From NCBI GenBank assembly GCA_028698695.1, contig JAQVWB010000133.1, forward strand, positions 1 through 5,850: DNA of 5,850 nt. Direction: 5' to 3'. The position numbers and the translations under genes were made by a program. This DNA comes from Syntrophomonadaceae bacterium. GTDB lineage: Bacteria; Bacillota; Syntrophomonadia; Syntrophomonadales; Syntrophomonadaceae. Below, in pieces: positions 1 through 5,083 of the stretch. The notes below the pieces were generated by a model. The model was not told the DNA's origin. It saw nothing but the letters and a program-made list of their open reading frames with translations, and ran no database searches. Each line of letters starts with the position of its first letter. Positions within the stretch are counted from its first letter, which is position 1.

Positions 1-1
1 C

Positions 2-811
2 CTGCATGTAGTCAGATCGTTTATGCTGGAAGCCAAACTGGGTAAGCCCCTTGAAATGGATGAAATTATTCAAACTACTGATATATTGTTTAATCAGGTA
101 TTTGATGAAAATGACTTGTTTCGTCAGATGCGGCTTATGAAGGATAAAGATGATTATCTGTTTACACATTCTGTAAATGTGGCTATGTTAGGCATACTAA
201 TCGGACGTTGGTTAAAATGTGATGAAAAAACTATCAAGGAATTAGGCACTGCCGGTTTATTACATGACCTGGGTAAGGTATTTATTAAAGACGAAATTTT
301 AAACAAGCCCGGTAAACTGACAGAAGCAGAGTTTAATGAGATAAAAAAACATCCTAAACTTGGCTATCAAATGGCGATTGAAAATCCTGAGATTAATTAT
401 GATATTGCCAATGCCATACTTTTACATCATGAAAGAGCAGACGGCTCAGGTTATCCGATGGGCAATAAAGGCTATAATGCTCATTTCCACGCGTCAGTGA
501 TAGCAGTGGCTGATGTTTATGATGCGATTACTTCCACCCGCAGCTATTCAACCCGCTCTTCCCCTTATGTAGCAGCAGAAATCTTATGGGAGGAATCCTT
601 TGGAAGACTTGATCCTCGTATTACTAAAGTATTCTATGATAAAATTGCTAATTTTTATATTGGGAATGAAGTTCTTTTATCCAATAATGAAGTTGGTATA
701 GTTATCTTTGTTGACCCGGCTCAACCTACACGACCAATCGTAAAAGTAAAGGACAAGTTTTATAATCTGCTGACGGAACGCAGCATTCAAATCATAGAGA
801 TTATCGATTAG
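2..811 (+). CDS. HD-GYP domain protein, probable cyclic-di-GMP phosphodiesterase (5' end outside window)
   Basis: The reading frame is open to the left edge, and the first ATG (23) has no ribosome binding site, so the gene very probably starts outside the window. Numbering from the ATG at 23, the HD-GYP domain is nearly whole: DDYLFTHS with H49, the HD pair H81-D82 followed by LGK (K85), KKHP (H110), HHERADGSGYP (H135, H136, D140, GYP 143-145) and VADVYDA (D164, D167). These are the metal ligands and signature of HD-GYP enzymes, which hydrolyse c-di-GMP to pGpG or GMP. All visible key residues are intact, so activity is expected. The C-terminal 45 residues (NEVGIVIFVDPAQPTRP onward) match the small beta tail common in Firmicute members. 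No membrane segment is visible; a sensory N-terminus may lie upstream. No clear terminator follows. The family call is firm; substrate specificity is inferred. Confidence 0.93.
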   Translation: MHVVRSFMLEAKLGKPLEMDEIIQTTDILFNQVFDENDLFRQMRLMKDKDDYLFTHSVNVAMLGILIGRWLKCDEKTIKELGTAGLLHDLGKVFIKDEILNKPGKLTEAEFNEIKKHPKLGYQMAIENPEINYDIANAILLHHERADGSGYPMGNKGYNAHFHASVIAVADVYDAITSTRSYSTRSSPYVAAEILWEESFGRLDPRITKVFYDKIANFYIGNEVLLSNNEVGIVIFVDPAQPTRPIVKVKDKFYNLLTERSIQIIEIID

Positions 812-846
812 ATTTCAGGAATTATTAACATAATTTAGTAATCGCC

Positions 847-880
847 ATAATTACGGGATTATGTGAATAATTACGGATTA
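847..880. repeat. Short direct repeat ATAATTACGG(G)ATTA, two copies 20 bp apart
   Basis: The 10-mer ATAATTACGG occurs at 847-856 and again at 867-876. Each is followed by ATTA, with one extra G in the first copy. The first copy is also an inverted repeat (CATAAT at 846-851, ATTATG at 858-863). The 20-bp period is close to two helical turns, as in tandem operator half-sites. It lies between the HD-GYP stop and the HU gene, about 150 bp upstream of the HU start. No regulator can be named, and chance in AT-rich DNA is possible. Confidence 0.4.
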
Positions 881-906
881 ACTTGGTAAACTATCAATAT
901 CCGGTT

Positions 907-942
907 AAAAAATTAGCATATTTAAAAAAAAATATAAAAAAA
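907..942. other. Three A-tracts upstream of the HU gene (possible UP element or bent DNA)
   Basis: Runs of 6, 9 and 7 adenines lie at 907-912, 924-932 and 936-942. The last two are centred about 11 bp apart, close to one helical turn. Such tracts upstream of a promoter can bend DNA or contact the RNA polymerase alpha subunit, and HU itself favours flexible or bent DNA. The function is inferred only from composition and position. Confidence 0.35.
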
Positions 943-960
943 TTAGGTTTATAGCAGGAT

Positions 961-987
961 TTGCCGATTTTTTGGGGAATGTAAAAT
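961..987 (+). promoter_or_regulatory. Weak candidate promoter for the HU gene
   Basis: TTGCCG (961-966) matches four of six -35 positions and TAAAAT (982-987) five of six -10 positions, but the spacer is only 15 bp. An alternative -10 is TAATAT (996-1001) with TTGGGG (972-977) and an 18-bp spacer. The upstream A-tracts support a promoter in this area, but the exact hexamers are uncertain. Confidence 0.35.
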
Positions 988-1010
988 AGTGTTTCTAATA
1001 TTTTAATGCT

Positions 1011-1019
1011 AAGGGAGGA
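1011..1019 (+). promoter_or_regulatory. Ribosome binding site that fixes the HU start at GTG 1027
   Basis: AAGGGAGGA is a strong Shine-Dalgarno sequence. Its GGAGG core (1014-1018) ends 8 nt before GTG 1027, an ideal distance. It lies downstream of the in-frame ATG at 1006, which therefore cannot be the start it serves. It is only 3 nt from an out-of-frame ATG at 1022 that is followed at once by TAG. Confidence 0.85.
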
Positions 1020-1026
1020 CTATGTA

Positions 1027-1353
1027 GTGAACAAATCGGAACTTGTCAAAGCGTTAGCAGAGAAGGCTGAGATTACGCAAAAGGATGCTGCCAGGACACT
1101 GGATGCTATGGTAGAGACAATTCAGCAGGCTCTGGCCAAGGGCGACAAAGTACAAATCATCGGTTTTGGAAGTTTTGAGGTACGTGACCGGAAAGAAAGA
1201 AAAGTTATCAGTCCGGCAACCGGCAAAGAAATTAATGTTCCTGCCACCAAAGTCCCTGCATTTAAGCCTGGAAAATCCTTGAAGGAAGCGGTTGCAGCTA
1301 ACAAAAAGGCTGCAAAGAAACCAGCAAAACCGGCTAAGGCTAAGAAAAAATAG
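1027..1353 (+). CDS. hup: DNA-binding protein HU with basic C-terminal tail
   Basis: HU is a small dimeric nucleoid protein that bends and compacts DNA. From GTG 1027 the product is 108 residues and begins MNKSELVKALAEKAEIT, the classical HU N-terminus. The signature is complete: GFGSFEVRDRKERK at 46-59, tip proline P63 in the arm that inserts between base pairs, ATGKEI at 64-69 and PAFKPGKSLKEAV at 77-89. The usual 90-residue protein ends near residue 90. Residues 91-108 form an extra tail made almost only of Lys, Ala and Pro (KKAAKKPAKPAKAKKK), recalling histone H1 and the tails of actinobacterial HupB. An ATG at 1006 would add seven residues but sits upstream of the ribosome binding site, so it is rejected. 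The gene appears to be a single-gene transcript, ended by the terminator at 1380-1415. Confidence 0.96.
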   Translation: MNKSELVKALAEKAEITQKDAARTLDAMVETIQQALAKGDKVQIIGFGSFEVRDRKERKVISPATGKEINVPATKVPAFKPGKSLKEAVAANKKAAKKPAKPAKAKKK

Positions 1354-1379
1354 TCTTTGAAACTATTTTATCTGGTAAA

Positions 1380-1415
1380 AGGGGCATGTTATTTTACATG
1401 CCCCTGTTTCTTTTT
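1380..1415 (+). terminator. Rho-independent terminator of the HU gene
   Basis: A perfect 10-bp stem AGGGGCATGT (1380-1389) / ACATGCCCCT (1396-1405) with a 6-nt loop is followed by a T-rich tract TTTCTTTTT (1407-1415). It starts 26 nt after the HU stop codon. The A-run just before the stem could allow some termination on the minus strand, but no minus-strand gene ends here. Confidence 0.93.
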
Positions 1416-1482
1416 GCATAATTACTGACAATACTAAATGTTTTTATAAAATTAATAATAACTTGTTCTGATACATCAAATT

Positions 1483-1510
1483 AGGACATAAAACTATTTG
1501 TGGTTATAAT
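1483..1510 (+). promoter_or_regulatory. Candidate sigma-A promoter of the CoA-transferase gene
   Basis: TATAAT at 1505-1510 is a perfect -10 hexamer. The best -35 is AGGACA (1483-1488, four of six matches to TTGACA) with a 16-bp spacer; TTAGGA (1481-1486) with 18 bp is weaker. AT-rich DNA at 1441-1462 lies upstream. The site is between the HU terminator and the next start codon, 36 bp before ATG 1546, so the gene probably has its own short-leader transcript. Confidence 0.6.
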
Positions 1511-1534
1511 ATATATGGTCGAGGATTTATCTAT

Positions 1535-1543
1535 AAGGGGGGT
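1535..1543 (+). promoter_or_regulatory. Ribosome binding site of the CoA-transferase gene
   Basis: AAGGGGGGT resembles AAGGAGGT with one internal A replaced by G. The G-run ends 3 nt before ATG 1546 and 6 nt before an in-frame TTG at 1549. The spacing slightly favours TTG, the codon identity favours ATG; the product differs by one residue. Confidence 0.7.
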
Positions 1544-1545
1544 AT

Positions 1546-2898
1546 ATGTTGAACAAGGATTTGCAATCTCAGTACCGGGACAAGCTTATCAGTACTACGC
1601 AAGCGGCAAAGTTGATTCAATCAGGTGATATTTTGCTTTATGCACCATTTTTAGGGCGCCCGGTCGACTTTGACAATGAATTGGCTAAACGAGGACAGGA
1701 AATAAATAATGTTCAAATTTATTGTTGTGGTTCGATGCCTGAACCAATAATGCAAACTCCATTACAGGGACCGGAAATATTCACCTGTAATAACTGGTTT
1801 TTTGGTGCTCAGGATAGAAAACTGCATGATCAGGGTAATATGTTCTACATGCCCATTCAATTCAGCCAATTACAGGATGTTATTTCCAATGAAGCTTTTC
1901 ATATTGATTATTATGTTCAACAGGTCAGCCCTATGGATCAATATGGATTCTTCTCCTTTGGTCCGGCTAATACTTATAGTTTTGAAGGTTGCCTGCAGGC
2001 CGGTAGGGTTATTCTGGAAGTTAACCGGAATATTCCCCGTATCCCGGGAGGCTCTGAGGATTCAGTGCATATTTCCATGGTTGATTATATTATTGAAGGC
2101 AATAATACGGCTTTGTTTGAACTTCCGCCCCCAAAACTGCCTACAGAAACAGATCAAAAGATGGCCGGGCTTATTTTGGAGGAAATTGAAGATCGTTCCT
2201 GTCTGCAATTAGGGATAGGAGCACTACCAAATCTATTGGGAGATTTATTATGCGGGGCAGGTTTAAAAGACCTGGGAATTCATACTGAAATGTATACCGA
2301 TTCCATGACCCGTTTATTTCAGGAAGGTGTAGTTACCGGTAAGTATAAGACTACTGATCGGGGGAAAATTGCTTTTTCGTTTGTTTTAGGAACCCGCAGG
2401 ACATTCGATTTTATGCATCAAAATCCTTTGATGGCCAGTCATTGTGGTTGTTATACCAATAATCCCAAAGTCATAGCCATGAATGACCGCGTGGTGGCCA
2501 TTAACAATGTGGTTCAGGTGGATTTATTCAGTCAGATATGTTCAGAAAGCTCGGGCCCCCGCCATATATCAGGGACGGGCGGGCAATTGGATTTTATAAC
2601 TGGTGCCTGGTATTCACGGGGGGGTAAAAGCTTTTTATGTTTGAGCAGTACCTATGAAGACCGTAATGGAGAAATTCATTCCCGAATAGCTCCAATATTA
2701 AACCCAGGCAGTATTGTTACAACCCCGCGTACAGCAGTTGATTTTATCGTAACTGAATATGGAAAAGCCCGCCTTAAAGGCAAACCAACTTGGGAAAGGG
2801 CTGAAATGTTAATAGAAATAGCCCATCCACAATTTCGTGACCAACTGATTCAGGAAGCAAACCGCATGAATATCTGGCGTCGCACCAACAGGGAGTAA
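1546..2898 (+). CDS. Acetyl-CoA hydrolase/4-hydroxybutyrate CoA-transferase family protein (probable short-chain acyl CoA-transferase)
   Basis: This 450-residue protein has the length and motifs of the family that includes butyryl-CoA:acetate and 4-hydroxybutyrate CoA-transferases. The N-terminal domain covers roughly 10-190 and the C-terminal domain about 275-435. LGIGALPN (222-229) and LGIHTEM (243-249) carry the expected catalytic glutamate, E248, which forms the glutamyl-CoA thioester. ISGTGGQLDF (341-350), VTEYG (402-406) and IAHPQFRDQL (425-434) are further family marks. These enzymes move CoA between acyl-CoA and a free acid in the cytoplasm, conserving the thioester. With an acyl-CoA dehydrogenase and thiolase nearby, activation of a fatty acid such as butyrate is plausible, but the substrate cannot be read from sequence. 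No signal peptide is seen. The gene stands alone, with its own promoter and a convergent neighbour. A hydrolase role is the main alternative. Confidence 0.92.
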   Translation: MLNKDLQSQYRDKLISTTQAAKLIQSGDILLYAPFLGRPVDFDNELAKRGQEINNVQIYCCGSMPEPIMQTPLQGPEIFTCNNWFFGAQDRKLHDQGNMFYMPIQFSQLQDVISNEAFHIDYYVQQVSPMDQYGFFSFGPANTYSFEGCLQAGRVILEVNRNIPRIPGGSEDSVHISMVDYIIEGNNTALFELPPPKLPTETDQKMAGLILEEIEDRSCLQLGIGALPNLLGDLLCGAGLKDLGIHTEMYTDSMTRLFQEGVVTGKYKTTDRGKIAFSFVLGTRRTFDFMHQNPLMASHCGCYTNNPKVIAMNDRVVAINNVVQVDLFSQICSESSGPRHISGTGGQLDFITGAWYSRGGKSFLCLSSTYEDRNGEIHSRIAPILNPGSIVTTPRTAVDFIVTEYGKARLKGKPTWERAEMLIEIAHPQFRDQLIQEANRMNIWRRTNRE

Positions 2899-2942
2899 TG
2901 AGGAAGCCGGTTACAATATTTATTGAGATGAATTTTAATATT

Positions 2943-2983
2943 TGAACCTGACTCTCCCTGACTATTAACTGAATGAACCTGAC
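2943..2983. repeat. Direct repeat TGAACCTGAC, two copies plus a partial third
   Basis: TGAACCTGAC occurs at 2943-2952 and 2974-2983, and the core CCTGAC also occurs between them at 2957-2962. The three cores start at 2947, 2957 and 2978, so they are spaced 10 and 21 bp, near one and two helical turns. The region is non-coding, between the CoA-transferase stop and the long hairpin. Function unknown; it may be a relic or a binding site. Confidence 0.4.
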
Positions 2984-2996
2984 GGTATTGATAAAA

Positions 2997-3042
2997 GGTT
3001 AAATAAGATTATCGTTTAAAAAAATGATAATCTTATTTAACC
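2997..3042. repeat. Long AT-rich perfect inverted repeat in the convergent spacer (possible terminator)
   Basis: Arms GGTTAAATAAGATTATC (2997-3013) and its exact complement (3026-3042) form 17 perfect pairs. One G-U and three A-U pairs can extend the stem inward, leaving an AAAA loop at 3018-3021. Plus-strand RNA has no U-tract after the stem (CGTATAAG follows), while the minus strand continues TTTTAT, so any intrinsic termination should favour minus-strand transcripts. It could be a backup terminator for the acyl-CoA dehydrogenase gene, a 3'-end stabiliser of the CoA-transferase mRNA, or a dispersed element. Confidence 0.7.
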
Positions 3043-3103
3043 CGTATAAGTTCCGCATTAATTTTGAGGTAAAGCTTGCTGATACCTGAATCCGGGCTGA
3101 TCT

Positions 3104-3147
3104 CAATAATGAAAACGAGGCAGGAAGTGTTGAACTCCTGCCTCGTT
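3104..3147 (-). terminator. Rho-independent terminator of the acyl-CoA dehydrogenase gene
   Basis: A perfect 12-bp stem, AACGAGGCAGGA (3114-3125) and TCCTGCCTCGTT (3136-3147), has a 10-nt loop. Read on the minus strand, it begins 15 nt after the stop codon and runs into a T-rich tail (the stem ends in TT, then TTCATTATT). The plus-strand side has no T-tract, so it works in one direction. Confidence 0.85.
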
Positions 3148-3162
3148 ACAGAGAATTAATTC

Positions 3163-4998
3163 TTAATAGTCGAATGCTTCAATAGGTATATCAAGAGCAG
3201 AGCTATCCCGGTCACAGATAATATGGGAAATATATTCTATGCTGGGAGTGACATTGCGCAGATACCATTTAGCGGCCTCGATTTTACCTGCATAGAAATT
3301 GTAATCGTGATGTTCAGTGCCTACTTCCTGTATTTTCCTCAAGGCTACACAGGCCATATCCAGTAGTAAATGTGAACAATGCAGTGAAGCGATTGCGGTT
3401 AATACCCGCCGTCCAAAAGTTGGTATCATGGCGGGATTATTATTTCGGAAGTCAACCAGACAGGTAAGCATTTTATCAGCACTTACGAGAGCTCTGTCCA
3501 GGTTGCGGAATTCTTTTTCCAATCCGGTTGTATAACGGTTCTCAGTTGAGAAATTTCTGGCTTCGGAAAGGAAGGCGGCAAAGACTGCTCCTCTGCCCAT
3601 ACCCATCTTGCGCCCGATTAAATCCATGGATTGAATAAAGTTGGTTCCTTCCCAGATAGAATATATCTTAATATCACGGGCAATCTGTGCTATCGGATAT
3701 TCTTCACAATACCCGTATCCTCCATAAGCCTGAATAGCTTCCCCGCAAAGCCACCAGCCCTCATCAGTGGGGTAGGCTTTACATAAAGGCGTAATAACAT
3801 CCAGATATTGCTGGGCTTTTTCCTGTTCTTGCGGATCAGGATCATGTTCACGAACATCAAAGTAGAACATGGCCTTCATTATCATAGCCCGGAATGCTTC
3901 CGTATAAGCTTTACCCATAATCAGCGTACGACGAATATCTTCATGATTGATAATGGCGGTTCTTTCACCGCGGGGGTTCATAAAAGGTCTGCCTTGAATT
4001 CTTTCCCGGGCATAATCACGGACATTATAGAAAGCGTTGGCAACACAACAGTGGGCCATATGCCCGGTTTCCATGCGGGCCAGATTCATCATCTGGAACA
4101 TTTGTGTCATGCCTTCCCCGCGACCTTCATTTTCCAGGGGGTTTTTACCCAGTAACCAGCCACGGCAATTACCATTCTCACCAAAGGACAGGGCAGCAGT
4201 ACATGAACCGTGCTGTCCCAATTTATGCTCTACTCCGGTAGTAATAACATCATTATCAGAAAAGGTGCCATCAGCATTAACCCAGAATTTGGGGACTACA
4301 AACAATGAAATACCTCCGGTACCGGCTTTGGCTCCCTCTACACGGGCCAGATAAAGATGAACAATGTTTTCGGTAAAGTCATTATCACCGCCGGTGATAA
4401 ATATTTTCTGCCCTTTAATTTTAAAAACTCCGGGCTCATCAGTTGGATATGCTTTGGAAAGAATATCTCCTACATCAGAACCGGCACTGGGTTCAGTTAA
4501 ACACATGGTACCAGACCAGGTACCATCCATCATTTTTGCTAAAAACATTTCCTTGACTTTGTCTGAGCCAAAGGTTTGTATCAAATCAGCTGAACCACTG
4601 GTAAGCAAAATATAGGGATAAAAAGTAGGATTGGCCGCACATAATAATTCCATTACGGCTCCATTCAGTATATGAGGCATAACATAAGCATCTTCTGACT
4701 TGTCAATATTACTGGTACCCCAACCTTCAGCCTGCAATTTTTTAAATAGCGGACCAAAGCTTCTGGGCAGTTCAACCTTGCCATTGACTAGTTTGACAGG
4801 ATTTTGGTCACCATCAGTATTGGTTGGTTCTACTACTTCCTTGGCCATCTTTAAAATTGGTGCCAGAAAGGATTTTATATCGTCTTTGGAATAGTAATCT
4901 CTGAATTTTTCATAATTAAAAACTCTTTCAGTGGGAAGCCATTCCTGAATAATAAACTCCAGATCCCTCGTATTCATATATGCAAAATTAGAAGCCAT
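3163..4998 (-). CDS. Acyl-CoA dehydrogenase, long (about 600-residue) type
   Basis: This 611-residue FAD enzyme oxidises acyl-CoA to trans-2-enoyl-CoA, passing electrons to an electron-transfer flavoprotein. It is longer than the usual 380-400 residues because of N- and C-terminal extensions typical of the long subgroup. Visible order: short N-terminal cap (about 2-35), helical N domain (40-160), beta middle domain opening with CLTEPSAGSD (166-175), helical C domain (about 290-460) and an extra C-terminal domain (about 475-605). AYGGYGYCEEYP (424-435) and IWEGTN (448-453) place the likely catalytic base at E450; active-site residues look intact. The ATG at 4998 follows AGGAGG at a 7-nt distance. 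It lies 84 bp downstream of the thiolase gene on the same strand, and its own terminator follows. From memory, Syntrophomonas wolfei has a dehydrogenase-thiolase pair of this kind used in butyrate oxidation. Chain-length preference is not readable from sequence. Confidence 0.95.
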   Translation of the reverse strand: MASNFAYMNTRDLEFIIQEWLPTERVFNYEKFRDYYSKDDIKSFLAPILKMAKEVVEPTNTDGDQNPVKLVNGKVELPRSFGPLFKKLQAEGWGTSNIDKSEDAYVMPHILNGAVMELLCAANPTFYPYILLTSGSADLIQTFGSDKVKEMFLAKMMDGTWSGTMCLTEPSAGSDVGDILSKAYPTDEPGVFKIKGQKIFITGGDNDFTENIVHLYLARVEGAKAGTGGISLFVVPKFWVNADGTFSDNDVITTGVEHKLGQHGSCTAALSFGENGNCRGWLLGKNPLENEGRGEGMTQMFQMMNLARMETGHMAHCCVANAFYNVRDYARERIQGRPFMNPRGERTAIINHEDIRRTLIMGKAYTEAFRAMIMKAMFYFDVREHDPDPQEQEKAQQYLDVITPLCKAYPTDEGWWLCGEAIQAYGGYGYCEEYPIAQIARDIKIYSIWEGTNFIQSMDLIGRKMGMGRGAVFAAFLSEARNFSTENRYTTGLEKEFRNLDRALVSADKMLTCLVDFRNNNPAMIPTFGRRVLTAIASLHCSHLLLDMACVALRKIQEVGTEHHDYNFYAGKIEAAKWYLRNVTPSIEYISHIICDRDSSALDIPIEAFDY

Positions 4999-5005
4999 TG
5001 TCTCT

Positions 5006-5011
5006 CCTCCT
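5006..5011 (-). promoter_or_regulatory. Ribosome binding site of the acyl-CoA dehydrogenase gene
   Basis: A perfect AGGAGG on the minus strand sits 7 nt before ATG 4998, within a purine-rich stretch (GAGGAGGAGAGACA). It supports this start and high translation. Confidence 0.88.
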
Positions 5012-5037
5012 CATAATCATCTAATTTATAAGCTTTC

Positions 5038-5058
5038 CGAAATGAATTAATCATTTCG
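5038..5058. promoter_or_regulatory. Palindrome in the thiolase-dehydrogenase gap (candidate operator or intercistronic hairpin)
   Basis: Arms CGAAATGA (5038-5045) and TCATTTCG (5051-5058) are exact complements around a 5-bp centre, ATTAA. On the minus strand it is followed by no T-run, so it is not a normal terminator. Just downstream on that strand, TATAAA (5030-5025) could be a -10 with a poor -35 (ATGATT, 5054-5049, 18-bp spacer) inside the palindrome. That arrangement would suit an operator over a secondary promoter; alternatively the hairpin marks an mRNA processing or stabilising site. The symmetry is certain, the role is inferred. Confidence 0.5.
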
Positions 5059-5083
5059 CCTATACGCTGCGCATGAGGACCTT

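Noticed and set aside
23..25. ATG as the true start of the HD-GYP gene
   Set aside because: The frame stays open to the left edge and no Shine-Dalgarno sequence precedes it, so it is most likely an internal methionine.
1006..1026. In-frame ATG giving HU seven extra N-terminal residues
   Set aside because: The strong ribosome binding site (1011-1019) lies inside this extension, and the canonical HU N-terminus begins at GTG 1027.
1425..1450. CTGACA and TATAAA as a promoter for the CoA-transferase gene
   Set aside because: The spacer is only 14 bp, too short for a sigma-A promoter; the TATAAT at 1505-1510 is a better candidate.
1802..2212. 136-codon frame within the CoA-transferase gene
   Set aside because: Out-of-frame shadow of a complete conserved gene, without its own ribosome binding site.
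3766..4452. AYPTDE hexapeptide twice in the acyl-CoA dehydrogenase (183-188 and 408-413)
   Set aside because: The two copies sit in different domains with unrelated surroundings and differing codons; likely chance, not a duplication.
3808..4615. Several plus-strand open frames of 83-115 codons opposite the acyl-CoA dehydrogenase
   Set aside because: They overlap each other and lie antisense to conserved dehydrogenase domains; no family features.
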